From Pseudorhodoferax sp. Leaf265 (lineage in GTDB: Bacteria > Pseudomonadota > Gammaproteobacteria > Burkholderiales > Burkholderiaceae_C), in NCBI RefSeq assembly GCF_001422365.1, contig NZ_LMMT01000021.1:31051-95050 (forward strand): 64,000 nt of DNA, read 5' to 3'. The notes under the pieces are model-generated. The model made no database searches, had not been told where the DNA came from, and saw nothing but the letters and a program-made list of their open reading frames with translations. Numbering within the stretch: the first letter of the stretch is position 1; every line of letters begins with the position of its first letter. The position numbers were made by a program, and so were the translations under genes. Positions 9,781 through 18,545 of the stretch are shown piece by piece.

Positions 9781-9918
9781 AAAACACACTTGTGAGATCG
9801 ACCGGCCTTGCACAGAAGTTTTTTGCATAAGCAAGCAAATAAACAATCGTTGGTCGGCGCGCAGGGGCGGCCTACAGTGCGGCGCATCGCTGCACCGTGC
9901 AGCTTCTTCTTGCCCCCC

Positions 9919-10815
9919 ATGTCCGCCTTGCTCGATTCTCCCGCCCTGTCCGGCGCACCCGCCCAGGCCTTCGAAGTGCGCCGTCTCGATGCGCCTTTCG
10001 GCGCCGAGGTGCTGGGCCTGGACCTGGCCCAGCCCCTCAACGACGCCGACTTCGCTCGCCTGCACCGCGCCCACCTGGACCACCATGTGCTCGTGCTGCG
10101 CGACCAGCGCATCACGCCGGACCAGCACGTGGCCTTCACGCGCCGCTTCGGCCCGCTGCAGATCCACGTGCAGAAGAAGTTCCAGCTGGAGGGCCATCCC
10201 GAGGTGTTGATCGTCTCCAACATCAAGGTGGACGGCCAGCCCATCGGCCTGGGCGATGCCGGTCACTACTGGCACTCGGACCTGTCGTACAAGGAAAAGC
10301 CCAGCCTGGGCTCGCTGCTGCACGCGCAGGAGCTGCCGGGCGAGGGCGGCGACACGCTGTTCGCCGACCAGCATGCGGCCTACGAGGCGCTGCCCGAGCC
10401 CGTGAAGGCGCGCATCGCCAACCTGAAGGCCGAGCACAGCTACCTGGCCAAGTACGAGGAACTGCGCGCGCGCAGCCCCTGGCGCCCGGCGCTCACGCAG
10501 GCCCAGCTCGATGAGGTGAAGCCCGTCGTGCACCCGGTGGTGCGCACCCATCCCGAGACCGGCCGCAAGGCGCTGTTCGTCAGCGAGCATTTCACGACCA
10601 AGATCGTCGGCCTGCCCGAGAACGAGAGCCGCGCGCTGCTCGAGCTGCTGTTCGCCGCCAGCACGAAGCCCGCGTTCCAGCTGCGCCACCGGTGGCTGCC
10701 GCACGACATCGTGTTCTGGGACAACCGCTCGGTGCTGCACCTGGCGGCCGGCACGCCCGACAGCGAGCGCCGCAAGCTCTACCGCACCACGATCGAGGGC
10801 GACCAGCCCTTCTGA
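9919..10815 (+). CDS. TauD/TfdA family Fe(II)/2-oxoglutarate dioxygenase
   Basis: This 298-residue enzyme belongs to the alpha-ketoglutarate-dependent dioxygenases that oxidise sulfonates, aryloxyacids and similar compounds. The iron triad is visible as HSD in YWHSDLSYKEKPS near residue 117 and the distal histidine in WDNRSVLH. The 2-oxoglutarate-binding arginine is in YRTTIEGD at the C-terminus. The chosen ATG matches the usual family N-terminus; the frame is open to an earlier ATG at 9808. Two substrate-binding proteins, an ATPase and a permease follow in the same direction, so the importer probably brings in this enzyme's substrate, likely an organosulfonate or similar anion. Confidence 0.9.
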   Translation: MSALLDSPALSGAPAQAFEVRRLDAPFGAEVLGLDLAQPLNDADFARLHRAHLDHHVLVLRDQRITPDQHVAFTRRFGPLQIHVQKKFQLEGHPEVLIVSNIKVDGQPIGLGDAGHYWHSDLSYKEKPSLGSLLHAQELPGEGGDTLFADQHAAYEALPEPVKARIANLKAEHSYLAKYEELRARSPWRPALTQAQLDEVKPVVHPVVRTHPETGRKALFVSEHFTTKIVGLPENESRALLELLFAASTKPAFQLRHRWLPHDIVFWDNRSVLHLAAGTPDSERRKLYRTTIEGDQPF

Positions 10816-10836
10816 TCTTCCTGTTCCCGTCTTTCT

Positions 10837-10856
10837 GCCCACGCAGCGCCGTGGGC
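10837..10856 (+). other. Hairpin between dioxygenase and first binding-protein gene
   Basis: GCCCACG and CGTGGGC form a perfect seven-base-pair stem with a six-base loop in the 73-base gap. No T-run follows, so it is more likely an mRNA-processing or stabilising stem, which would favour abundant expression of the downstream binding proteins, than a terminator. Functional role is inferred. Confidence 0.3.
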
Positions 10857-10888
10857 CGGCCTCGCTCACCCTGGAGATTCGCACCACC

Positions 10889-11899
10889 ATGAAACGCATC
10901 ACCCGCCGCCTCGCCGCCATCGCCACGGGCGCCGCGCTGCTGGCCGGCAGTTTGGCCGCCCATGCCGAAGGCCGCATCCGCATCGCCGAGCAGTTCGGCA
11001 TCGTCTACCTGCTGCTCAACGTGGCGCAAGAGCAAAAGCTCATCGAGAAGCACGGCAAGGCCGCGGGCGTGGACATCCACGTCGAGTTCGTCAAGCTGTC
11101 GGGCGGCTCGGCCGTCAACGACGCGCTGCTGTCGGGCAACATCGAGGTGGCGGGTGCCGGCGTGGGCCCGCTGCTGACCATCTGGGATCGCACCAAGGGC
11201 CGCCAGAACGTCAAGGGCGTGGCCTCGCTGGGCAACTTCCCGTACTACCTGGTCAGCAACAACCCGAACGTGAAGACGATCGCCGACTTCACCGACAAGG
11301 ACCGCATCGCCGTGCCGGCCGTGGGCGTGTCGGTGCAGTCGCGCGTGCTGCAGCTGGCGTCGGCCAAGCTCTGGGGCGACAAGGACTTCGCCAGGCTCGA
11401 CAAGATCAGCGTGGCCGTGCCGCACCCCGACGCGGCCGCCGCGATCATCAAGGGTGGCACCGAGATCACGGGCCACTTCGGCAACCCGCCGTTCCAGGAG
11501 CAGGAACTGGCCGGCAACCCGAACGCGCGCATCGTGCTGAAGTCCTACGACGTGCTGGGCGGCCCGTCCTCGGCCACCGTGCTGTACGCCACCGAGAAGT
11601 TCCGCAGCGAGAACCCCAAGACCTACAAAGCCTTCACCGACGCGCTGAACGAGGCCGCGCAGTTCATCAGCGCCAACCCCGAGAAGGCCGCCGACATCTA
11701 CCTCAAGGTCTCGGGCGCCAAGACCGACCGCGCGCTGCTGCTCTCGATCATCAAGAACCCCGAGGTGCAGTTCACCACCGCCCCGCAGAACACCTACACC
11801 CTGGCCGAGTTCATGCACCGCGTGGGCGCGATCAAGAACAAGCCTGCTTCGGCACGCGACTACTTCTTCGACGACGCGCACAGCGCACAGGCCAACTGA
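10889..11899 (+). CDS. ABC transporter substrate-binding protein (NMT1/SsuA-like), copy A
   Basis: A 336-residue periplasmic protein with a clear signal peptide (positive start, hydrophobic core, cleavage near AHAEG). The rest is a type II binding-protein fold of the nitrate/sulfonate/taurine class: IAEQFGIVYLLLNVAQEQKL, a GSAVNDALLSGNIEVAGAG segment, and conserved NPKTYKAFTDAL near residue 250. It delivers substrate to the permease and ATPase encoded downstream. The next gene encodes a close paralogue, so this pair arose by tandem duplication. Confidence 0.9.
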   Translation: MKRITRRLAAIATGAALLAGSLAAHAEGRIRIAEQFGIVYLLLNVAQEQKLIEKHGKAAGVDIHVEFVKLSGGSAVNDALLSGNIEVAGAGVGPLLTIWDRTKGRQNVKGVASLGNFPYYLVSNNPNVKTIADFTDKDRIAVPAVGVSVQSRVLQLASAKLWGDKDFARLDKISVAVPHPDAAAAIIKGGTEITGHFGNPPFQEQELAGNPNARIVLKSYDVLGGPSSATVLYATEKFRSENPKTYKAFTDALNEAAQFISANPEKAADIYLKVSGAKTDRALLLSIIKNPEVQFTTAPQNTYTLAEFMHRVGAIKNKPASARDYFFDDAHSAQAN

Positions 11900-11900
11900 G

Positions 11901-12914
11901 ATGAGCCTGCGCAGAAGAACACTCGCCATGGGCGCGGCCGTGGCCGCCACACTGGCCCTGACCGCAGGCGCGGCCCAGGCCGAGGGCAAGATCCGCATCG
12001 CCCAGCAGTTCGGCATCGGCTACCTGCTGCTGGACGTGGTGCGCGACCAGCAGTTGATCGAGAAGCACGGCAAGACGCTGGGCCAGGACATCGACGTCGA
12101 ATGGGCCAGCATCTCGGGCGCCACGGCCATGAACGAGGCCTTGCTGGCCGGCGCGCTGGACGTGGTCTCGGCCGGCGTGCCGCCCATGCTGACGCTGTGG
12201 GACCGCACGCGCGGCCGCCAGAACGTCAAGGCGCTGGCCGCGCTGGGCTCGCTGCCCAACTACCTGTTGACCAACAACACCAGCGTGAAATCGCTCAAGG
12301 ACCTGGGGCCCAAGGACCGCATCGCGGTGCCGGCCGCCGGCGTCGGCTTCCAGTCGCGGACGCTGCAGATCGAAACGGCGCGGCTGTTCGGCAAGGACGA
12401 CTTCAAGCGCTTCGACGAGATCTCGGTGAGCCTGCCGCATCCGGAGGCCACGGCCGCGCTGGTCTCGGGCGGCACCGAGATCAGCACGCACTTCTCGAGC
12501 GCGCCGTTCTACTACCAGGCGCTGGCCGCCAACCCCAAGGTGCGCAAGCTCATCAGCAGCTACGACATCCTGGGCGGGCCAGCCACCTTCAACGTGCTCT
12601 ACACCACGCAGAAGTACCGCGAGCAGAACCCCAAGACCACGCAGGCTTTCTACGCCGCGCTGGTCGAGGCCGAGCAGATCGTCAAGGCCGACAAGGCCCG
12701 CGCCGCGGACATCTTCATCCGCGTGCAGAAGTCCAAGCTCGCACCGGCGCTGGTGCGCCAGATCGTGGAAGACCCCGAGAACGACTTCACGGTCTCGCCG
12801 CAGCGCAGCCTGGTCTACGCGCAGGAACTGCACAAGCTCGGCGTGCTGAAGAGCCAGGCCGGTTCCTGGAAGGACTACTTCTTCGAAGAGGCCTGGGCGC
12901 GCCCTGGATCCTGA
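11901..12914 (+). CDS. ABC transporter substrate-binding protein (NMT1/SsuA-like), copy B
   Basis: A 337-residue tandem paralogue of the preceding gene, sharing nearly the whole plan: signal peptide ending at AQAEGK, IRIAQQFGIGYLLLDVVRDQ, ATAMNEALLAGALDVVSAG, WDRTRGRQNVK, and the C-terminal KDYFFEEA. It starts one base after the previous stop. Two receptors for one ATPase/permease pair suggest two related ligands or affinities. The hydrophobic residues facing the ligand differ between the copies (for example GHFGNPPF against THFSSAPF). Confidence 0.9.
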   Translation: MSLRRRTLAMGAAVAATLALTAGAAQAEGKIRIAQQFGIGYLLLDVVRDQQLIEKHGKTLGQDIDVEWASISGATAMNEALLAGALDVVSAGVPPMLTLWDRTRGRQNVKALAALGSLPNYLLTNNTSVKSLKDLGPKDRIAVPAAGVGFQSRTLQIETARLFGKDDFKRFDEISVSLPHPEATAALVSGGTEISTHFSSAPFYYQALAANPKVRKLISSYDILGGPATFNVLYTTQKYREQNPKTTQAFYAALVEAEQIVKADKARAADIFIRVQKSKLAPALVRQIVEDPENDFTVSPQRSLVYAQELHKLGVLKSQAGSWKDYFFEEAWARPGS

Positions 12915-12915
12915 G

Positions 12916-13788
12916 ATGACCATGCAACTTGCCGCCCCCACGCTGCGCCATGCCGCACCGGGCACTGCGCTGCGCGCGCCGGGCACCGTGGCGCCCGCGC
13001 AGGCTGCGCGCCAGGCCGACGGCAGCGCGCTGCTGCAGGTCGACGGCGTGAGCCTGGAGTACCGCACGCCCGAACGCGTGGTGCGCGCGACGCACCGTGT
13101 GGGCTTCGACGTGCACGCGGCCGAGCGCTATGTGCTGCTGGGCCCCTCGGGCTGCGGCAAGTCCACGCTGCTCAAGGCCATCGCCGGCTTCATCCCGCCC
13201 GTGGAGGGCGAGATCCGGCTCGACGGCAGGCGCGTCACGGCGCCGGGCCCGGACCGCATCGTCGTGTTCCAGGAGTTCGACCAGTTGCCGCCCTGGAAGA
13301 CCGTGCGCGAGAACGTGATGTTCCCGCTGCTGGCCTCGCGCACGCTGGGACGCAAGGAAGCTTCGGAGCGCGCGCTGCACTACCTGGACAAGGTGGGGCT
13401 GACCAAGTTCGCCGATGTGCACCCGCACCAGCTCTCGGGCGGCATGAAGCAGCGCGTGGCGATCGCGCGTGCGCTGGCCATGCAGCCGCGCGTGCTGCTG
13501 ATGGACGAGCCCTTCGCCGCGCTCGATGCACTCACGCGCCGCAAGATGCAGGAGGAACTGCTCGCGCTGTGGGACGAGGTGCGTTTCACGCTGCTGTTCG
13601 TGACCCACTCCATCGAAGAGGCCTTGGTGGTCGGCAGCCGCATTGCGCTGCTGTCGCCGCACCCGGGCCGCATGCGCGCCGAGATCAACAGCCACGCCTT
13701 CGACCTGCAGAGCACAGGTGGCGTGGAGTTCCAGGCGACGGCGCAGCGCATCCACCACCTGTTGTTCGAAGAAGAGAAGACCGCATGA
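12916..13788 (+). CDS. ABC transporter ATP-binding protein (SsuB/TauB-like)
   Basis: This 290-residue ATPase energises the importer. It has Walker A GPSGCGKS (residues 76-83), a Q-loop (VFQEFDQLPPW), signature LSGGMKQ and Walker B LLMDEPFAALD, followed by the switch histidine in FVTHSIEEAL. That Q-loop and H-loop pattern is usual in nitrate/sulfonate/taurine importers. About 35 residues of low-complexity Ala/Pro-rich sequence precede the domain. The stop overlaps the permease start (ATGA). Confidence 0.92.
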   Translation: MTMQLAAPTLRHAAPGTALRAPGTVAPAQAARQADGSALLQVDGVSLEYRTPERVVRATHRVGFDVHAAERYVLLGPSGCGKSTLLKAIAGFIPPVEGEIRLDGRRVTAPGPDRIVVFQEFDQLPPWKTVRENVMFPLLASRTLGRKEASERALHYLDKVGLTKFADVHPHQLSGGMKQRVAIARALAMQPRVLLMDEPFAALDALTRRKMQEELLALWDEVRFTLLFVTHSIEEALVVGSRIALLSPHPGRMRAEINSHAFDLQSTGGVEFQATAQRIHHLLFEEEKTA

Positions 13789-14654
13789 GCGCGCTCAATC
13801 CCCCCGTGCGGCCCGAGGCCGAATGGCAGCTAGAGCCCTACACCGAGGGCAGCGTCGAACGCGCATTGCCCTTGGGCACACGCCTGTGGCAGCAGGCCTG
13901 GCTGCGCAAGGGCCTGATCCTCGCCGCGCTGGCCATCCTCTGGGAGCTGCTCGCGCGCTGGCAGGACAACGACCTGCTGCTGCCCACGTTCACCGCGACG
14001 ATGCGTGCGCTGGTCGAGGGCTTCGCCAGCGGCGAACTGCTGGCGCGCGTGGGCATCTCGCTGTCGGTGCTGCTGCAGGGCTATGTGGCCGGCGTGCTGC
14101 TGGCCTTCGCGCTGACGCTGCTGGCCGTGTCCACGCAGCTGGGCCGCGACCTGCTCTCGACGCTGACCTCGATGTTCAACCCGCTGCCGGCCATCGCGCT
14201 GCTGCCGCTGGCGCTGCTGTGGTTCGGCCTGGGCCGCGGCAGCCTGGTGTTCGTGCTGATCCACTCGGTGCTGTGGCCGCTGGCGCTCAACACCTTCGCG
14301 GGCTTCCAGGGTGTGCCCGAGACGCTGCGCATGGCGGGCCGCAACTACGGGCTCAGGGGCCTCTCCTACGCGCTGCAGATCCTGGTGCCGGCCGCGCTGC
14401 CGGCCATCCTGTCGGGCCTGAAGATCGGCTGGGCCTTCGCCTGGCGCACGCTGATCGCGGCCGAGCTGGTGTTCGGTGCCAGTTCGGGGCAGGGCGGTCT
14501 GGGCTGGTACATCTTCCAGAACCGCAACGAGCTCTATACCGACAAGGTGTTCGCCGGCCTGGTCACCGTGGTGCTGATCGGCCTCGCGGTCGAGACCCTG
14601 GGTTTCGCCACGCTGGAGCGGCTCACGGTGCGGCGGTGGGGGCAGCAGCGCTGA
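13785..14654 (+). CDS. ABC transporter permease (SsuC/TauC-like)
   Basis: A 289-residue integral membrane protein with about six hydrophobic segments and the EAA-type coupling loop (FQGVPETLRMAGRNYGLRG) characteristic of binding-protein-dependent permeases. The ATG overlaps the ATPase stop and begins MSALNPPVRPEAE. As the last gene of the unit it completes the dioxygenase/importer operon starting at 9919. Confidence 0.9.
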   Translation: MSALNPPVRPEAEWQLEPYTEGSVERALPLGTRLWQQAWLRKGLILAALAILWELLARWQDNDLLLPTFTATMRALVEGFASGELLARVGISLSVLLQGYVAGVLLAFALTLLAVSTQLGRDLLSTLTSMFNPLPAIALLPLALLWFGLGRGSLVFVLIHSVLWPLALNTFAGFQGVPETLRMAGRNYGLRGLSYALQILVPAALPAILSGLKIGWAFAWRTLIAAELVFGASSGQGGLGWYIFQNRNELYTDKVFAGLVTVVLIGLAVETLGFATLERLTVRRWGQQR

Positions 14655-14701
14655 GCCTTTGAGGTCGGGTACAAGAGCGGGAACAACCACCGCCCCGTCC
14701 C

Positions 14702-16216
14702 ATGTCCGATCTCCAAGAACGCAGCCATTCCCTTCTCGCCGGCCTGGGCGTGGACCGCACGCAGCTGGCGGCCGGCCCGCTGGCGGTCCGCTCACCCGTG
14801 GACGGCAGTCTGCTGGCCGAACTGGCCATCGAAGGCCCGTCCCAGGTGGCAGCGGCCATCGGCATGGCCCGCGCCGCGAGCCTGGCCTGGCGCGACGTGC
14901 CGGCACCCCTGCGCGGCGAGCTCGTGCGCCTGCTCGGCGAGGAGCTGCGCGCGGCCAAGCCGCAGCTGGGCGAGCTGGTGTCCATCGAGGCCGGCAAGAT
15001 CCGCACCGAGGGCCTGGGCGAGGTGCAGGAGATGGTCGACATCTGCGACTTCGCGGTCGGCCTGTCGCGCCAGCTGTACGGCCTGACCATCGCGTCGGAG
15101 CGGCCGGGCCACCGCATGATGGAGACCTGGCATCCGCTGGGCGTGGTGGGCGTCATCACGGCCTTCAACTTCCCGGTGGCGGTGTGGGCCTGGAACGCGG
15201 CACTCGCGCTGGTCTGCGGCAATGCCGTGGTCTGGAAGCCCTCGGAGAAGACGCCGCTGACCGCGCTGGCCTGCCAGGCCATCTTCGCGCGCGCTGCGCT
15301 GCGCTTCGGCCAGGCGCCCGCGCAGCTGAACCAGGTCGTCGTGGGACTGCGCGAGACGGGCGAGGCCCTGGTCGACGACGCGCGCGTGGCGCTGGTCTCG
15401 GCCACGGGCAGCACGCGCATGGGGCGCGAGGTGGGCCCGCGCGTGGCGCAGCGTTTCGGCCGCACGCTGCTGGAGCTGGGCGGCAACAACGCGGTGATTG
15501 TCACGCCCAGCGCCGACCTGGACCTCGCGGTGCGCGGCATCGCCTTCGCGGCCGTGGGCACGGCCGGGCAGCGCTGCACCAGCACGCGCCGGCTCATCGT
15601 GCACGCCAGCGTGAAGGACGCGCTGGTGGCGCGGCTCAAGACCGCGTTCGCCAAGCTGCCCATCGGCAGCCCGCTCGAGGCCGGCACGCTGGTCGGCCCG
15701 CTGATCGACCGCCAGGCCTTCGAGGCCATGCAGGCCGCGCTGGCCGCGGCGCGCGCCGAGGGCGGTGCCGTGACGGGCGGCGAGCGCGTGCTGCAGGAGC
15801 AGCTGCCGCAGGCCTTCTACGTGCGCCCGGCCATCGCCGAGATGCCCGCGCAGACCGCCACCGTGCGCCACGAGACCTTCGCGCCCATCCTCTATGTGCT
15901 GGCCTACGAGGATTTCGACGACGCCATCGCGCTGCAGAACGACGTGCCGCAGGGCCTGTCGTCCGCCATCTTCAGCAACGACCTGCGCGAGGCCGAGCGC
16001 TTCCTTTCCGCGAGCGGCTCGGACTGCGGCATCGCCAACGTCAACATCGGCACATCGGGCGCGGAGATCGGCGGCGCCTTCGGCGGCGAGAAGGAGACCG
16101 GCGGTGGCCGCGAATCGGGCTCGGACGCCTGGCGCGCCTACATGCGGCGCGCCACCAACACCATCAACCACTCGCGCGAGCTGCCGCTGGCGCAGGGCGT
16201 GAAGTTCGACGTCTGA
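14702..16216 (+). CDS. amaB: Aldehyde dehydrogenase, ALDH7 type (aminoadipate semialdehyde dehydrogenase-like)
   Basis: A 504-residue NAD-dependent aldehyde dehydrogenase. The catalytic cysteine is in GTAGQRCTSTRRLIVH and the general-base glutamate in LELGGNNAVIV. The ELGGNNA and GTAGQRCT-TRR combination marks the ALDH7 (antiquitin/AmaB) subfamily, which oxidises L-2-aminoadipate-6-semialdehyde in lysine breakdown. No other lysine-catabolic genes are adjacent, so the physiological substrate is an inference. It starts 47 bases after the permease stop and may be transcribed with it or alone. Confidence 0.85.
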   Translation: MSDLQERSHSLLAGLGVDRTQLAAGPLAVRSPVDGSLLAELAIEGPSQVAAAIGMARAASLAWRDVPAPLRGELVRLLGEELRAAKPQLGELVSIEAGKIRTEGLGEVQEMVDICDFAVGLSRQLYGLTIASERPGHRMMETWHPLGVVGVITAFNFPVAVWAWNAALALVCGNAVVWKPSEKTPLTALACQAIFARAALRFGQAPAQLNQVVVGLRETGEALVDDARVALVSATGSTRMGREVGPRVAQRFGRTLLELGGNNAVIVTPSADLDLAVRGIAFAAVGTAGQRCTSTRRLIVHASVKDALVARLKTAFAKLPIGSPLEAGTLVGPLIDRQAFEAMQAALAAARAEGGAVTGGERVLQEQLPQAFYVRPAIAEMPAQTATVRHETFAPILYVLAYEDFDDAIALQNDVPQGLSSAIFSNDLREAERFLSASGSDCGIANVNIGTSGAEIGGAFGGEKETGGGRESGSDAWRAYMRRATNTINHSRELPLAQGVKFDV

Positions 16217-16271
16217 GCACAGGGGCATCGCAGGGCTGGCACACTCGCCGCTTCGTCCACCGGAGAAGTCC

Positions 16272-16820
16272 GTGACCCTGAGACTGTCCCTGCGCCGTGC
16301 GGCGCTGTTCGCCGCCTGCGCCCTGTCCCTGTCCGCCGCGCAGGCCGCGCTCAAGCCCGGCGACGCGGCTCCGACCTTCGCGGCCGAGGCCGCGCTGGGC
16401 GGCAAGACCTTCCGCTTCCAGCTCGGCGATGCGCTGGCCAAGGGCCCGGTCGTGCTGTACTTCTTTCCCAAGGCCTTCACGCAGGGCTGCACGGTGGAGG
16501 CCCACCTGTTCGCCGAGGCCAGCGAGCGCTTCGCCGCGCTGGGCGCGACCGTGGTCGGCGTCTCCGGCGACAACATCGACACGCTCAAGCGCTTCTCGGT
16601 CGAGGCCTGCCGCGACAAGTTCGCCGTGGCCGGCGCCAGCCCCAAGACCATCGAGGACTACGACGCGCGCTCGTCCTGGCGTGCCGACATGGCCGACCGC
16701 ATCTCCTACGTGATCGCCAAGGACGGCAGGATCGCCTTCACGCACCACGGCTCCGATCCCGAGGCGCATGTGGCGCGCACGTTGCAGGCCGTCGAGCAGC
16801 TGGTCAAGACCGCGCGCTGA
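16272..16820 (+). CDS. Peroxiredoxin, exported
   Basis: This 182-residue protein starts at a GTG and has a signal peptide ending near AQAALK. The remainder is an AhpC/TSA fold of the Bcp/PrxQ kind: KPGDAAPTF, then the peroxidatic cysteine in FFPKAFTQGCTVEA (about residue 75) and a second cysteine in VEACRDKF. It should reduce hydroperoxides in the periplasm. Two bases of its stop region directly abut the convergent hydrolase gene. Confidence 0.87.
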   Translation: MTLRLSLRRAALFAACALSLSAAQAALKPGDAAPTFAAEAALGGKTFRFQLGDALAKGPVVLYFFPKAFTQGCTVEAHLFAEASERFAALGATVVGVSGDNIDTLKRFSVEACRDKFAVAGASPKTIEDYDARSSWRADMADRISYVIAKDGRIAFTHHGSDPEAHVARTLQAVEQLVKTAR

Positions 16821-17405
16821 TCAGCGCGCCGCCAGTGCCAATGTGGTGCGGCGCGCAGGCGGCTCCACGCGCTGCAGGGCCCGCGGCGGAGCCTGCTCCA
16901 GCGCCCGCAGCAGCTCCAGCCCTTGCGGCCATTCGCCGTGCCCAGATTCCACGTTGATGTGCCCGGCATCGGGCAGCCGCACCAGCTGGCTGCCCCAGGC
17001 GCGCGCGTAGGCACCGGCCAGGCGCACGGGGCAGTAGGGGTCGTCGGTGCTGGCCACCAGCGTGCTGCGAAACGGCAGCTGCGCGTGCGGCACGGGCGCG
17101 AAGTCCACCAGCACGGCACGGCGCTCGGGGTCGGCCGGCGCCACCAGCAGCGCGCCGTGCACGCGGGCCTGGGCTTCGGACGGCAGGTGCGACACCACGA
17201 TGCAGCCCAGGCTGTGGGCCACCAGCAGCACCGGGTCGGGCCGGGCCAGGATGGCCTGCACGGTGTTGTGCAGCCAGGCTGCGCGCCGCGGCGCGACCCA
17301 GTCGTCCTGCTGCACGCGCGCCACGTCGGGCAGCCGGGTCTCCCACAGGCTTTGCCAGTGGCCGGGGCCGGAGTTGCGCCAGCCCGGGATGATCAATGTG
17401 CGCAT
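16821..17405 (-). CDS. RBBP9/YdeN family alpha/beta hydrolase
   Basis: A 194-residue small serine hydrolase. The N-terminal IIPGWRNSGPGHWQSLWE is diagnostic for the RBBP9/YdeN family. The nucleophile serine is in VAHSLGCI near residue 70 and the catalytic histidine in DAGHINVESGHGEWPQG. The substrate of bacterial members is generally unknown. The gene converges on the peroxiredoxin gene with no spacing and has no obvious partner. Confidence 0.87.
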   Translation of the reverse strand: MRTLIIPGWRNSGPGHWQSLWETRLPDVARVQQDDWVAPRRAAWLHNTVQAILARPDPVLLVAHSLGCIVVSHLPSEAQARVHGALLVAPADPERRAVLVDFAPVPHAQLPFRSTLVASTDDPYCPVRLAGAYARAWGSQLVRLPDAGHINVESGHGEWPQGLELLRALEQAPPRALQRVEPPARRTTLALAAR

Positions 17406-17485
17406 GCGGCGTTGTCGTCCAGAAGAGGGAGCGCCCCATTCTGGAAGCCGTGCCGCGCAGGGCCAACGAAGCTTTTCGAGGAAGC

Positions 17486-18433
17486 TTAGACGCGCGTGCG
17501 GCGGCTGCGGGCAGGAGCGGCCGGGGCCGCGGGCCAGTGTGCGGGCGCGGCGAACCAGTCGACCAGGAAGTCCAGCAGCGCGCGCAGCACGGGCGGCACC
17601 CGGCGTTGCGGCTGGTACAGCGCATGCACGCCCAGGGCTTGCGGCACCCAGGCGGGCAACAGGGCCTGCAGCCGTCCGGCCACCAGCAGCGGAGCGGCGG
17701 CGTAGACCGGCTGCAGCGTGATGCCCACGCCCTGCGCGGCGGCCGCCAGCAGCACCTGGGTCTCGTTGGCGCTGAGCGGGCCGCCCACGGGCACGCCGAC
17801 GGGCCGGCCTTGCGCATCGGCGAACTCCCAGACGCTGCGGCCGAAGTAGGAGTAGGTCAGGCAGCGGTGCGCGGCCAGGTCCTCGGGCCGCTGCGGCGTG
17901 CCGTGGCGGGCCAGGTACTCGGCCGAGGCGCAGACCACCGAGGCGCAATCGCCCAGGCGGCGCGCGACCAGGCCCGGCTCCAGCTGGTTGCTGATGCGGA
18001 TGGCCAGGTCGACGCGCTCCTCGACCAGGTTCACGGCGCGCGAGTCCACGCGGAAATCGATGGCCGCGAGCGGATGGCGCTGCAGGAACACCGCCGCCGC
18101 CGGCGCCAGCACCTCCTGCGCGAGCGACTGCGCGCAGGCCAGGCGCAGCAGGCCACGCACCGGGTCGGCCTGGCGTTCGTCCTCGGCCACGCGCGGCAGC
18201 TCGCGCGCCACCTCGAGCAGCTGGCGGCTGTGGGCCAGCGCCTGCTCGCCCGCGCTGGTGAGGCTGAGCCGGCGCGTGGTTCGGTGCAGCAGCCGCGCGC
18301 CGGCCCATTGCTCCATCTGCGCCAGGTAGCGCGTGACCATGGCACGCGACATGTCCAGCGCCGTGGCGGCGGCGGCCATGCTGCCGCGTTCGGCGATCTG
18401 CACGAAGACTTCGGCGGCGGTCAATCGGTCCAC
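17486..18433 (-). CDS. LysR family transcriptional regulator
   Basis: A 315-residue LysR protein: helix-turn-helix in residues 1-60 (GSMAAAATALDMSRAMVTRYLAQME) and an effector-binding domain with the usual RISNQLEPGLVARRLG and ANETQVLLAAAAQGVGITL segments. The C-terminus carries an Ala/Pro/Arg-rich tail. It is divergent from the metallo-hydrolase gene at 18546 and probably controls it and itself from the 112-base gap. Confidence 0.9.
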   Translation of the reverse strand: MDRLTAAEVFVQIAERGSMAAAATALDMSRAMVTRYLAQMEQWAGARLLHRTTRRLSLTSAGEQALAHSRQLLEVARELPRVAEDERQADPVRGLLRLACAQSLAQEVLAPAAAVFLQRHPLAAIDFRVDSRAVNLVEERVDLAIRISNQLEPGLVARRLGDCASVVCASAEYLARHGTPQRPEDLAAHRCLTYSYFGRSVWEFADAQGRPVGVPVGGPLSANETQVLLAAAAQGVGITLQPVYAAAPLLVAGRLQALLPAWVPQALGVHALYQPQRRVPPVLRALLDFLVDWFAAPAHWPAAPAAPARSRRTRV

Positions 18434-18484
18434 GAGAGGTCCATGATTTCATCGAATGGCGCAACAAAGCATTGCATGGTAGGC

Positions 18485-18509
18485 GGTTTTTCAATCGAAT
18501 GGAGAAACC
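18485..18509. promoter_or_regulatory. Putative LysR operator in divergent gap
   Basis: GGTTTTTC at 18485-18492 and GAGAAACC at 18502-18509 form an inverted repeat with one mismatch around AATCGAATG. TCGAATGG also occurs a second time about 45 bases upstream. Placement between the divergent LysR and hydrolase genes fits a regulator site; binding is inferred. Confidence 0.35.
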
Positions 18510-18545
18510 TAAGATGGCGCCACTTCTTCACTGCACCGCCGATCC

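Noticed and set aside
6935..9838. A 967-codon minus-strand open frame
   Set aside because: Antisense to the UvrA-like gene, composition-driven.
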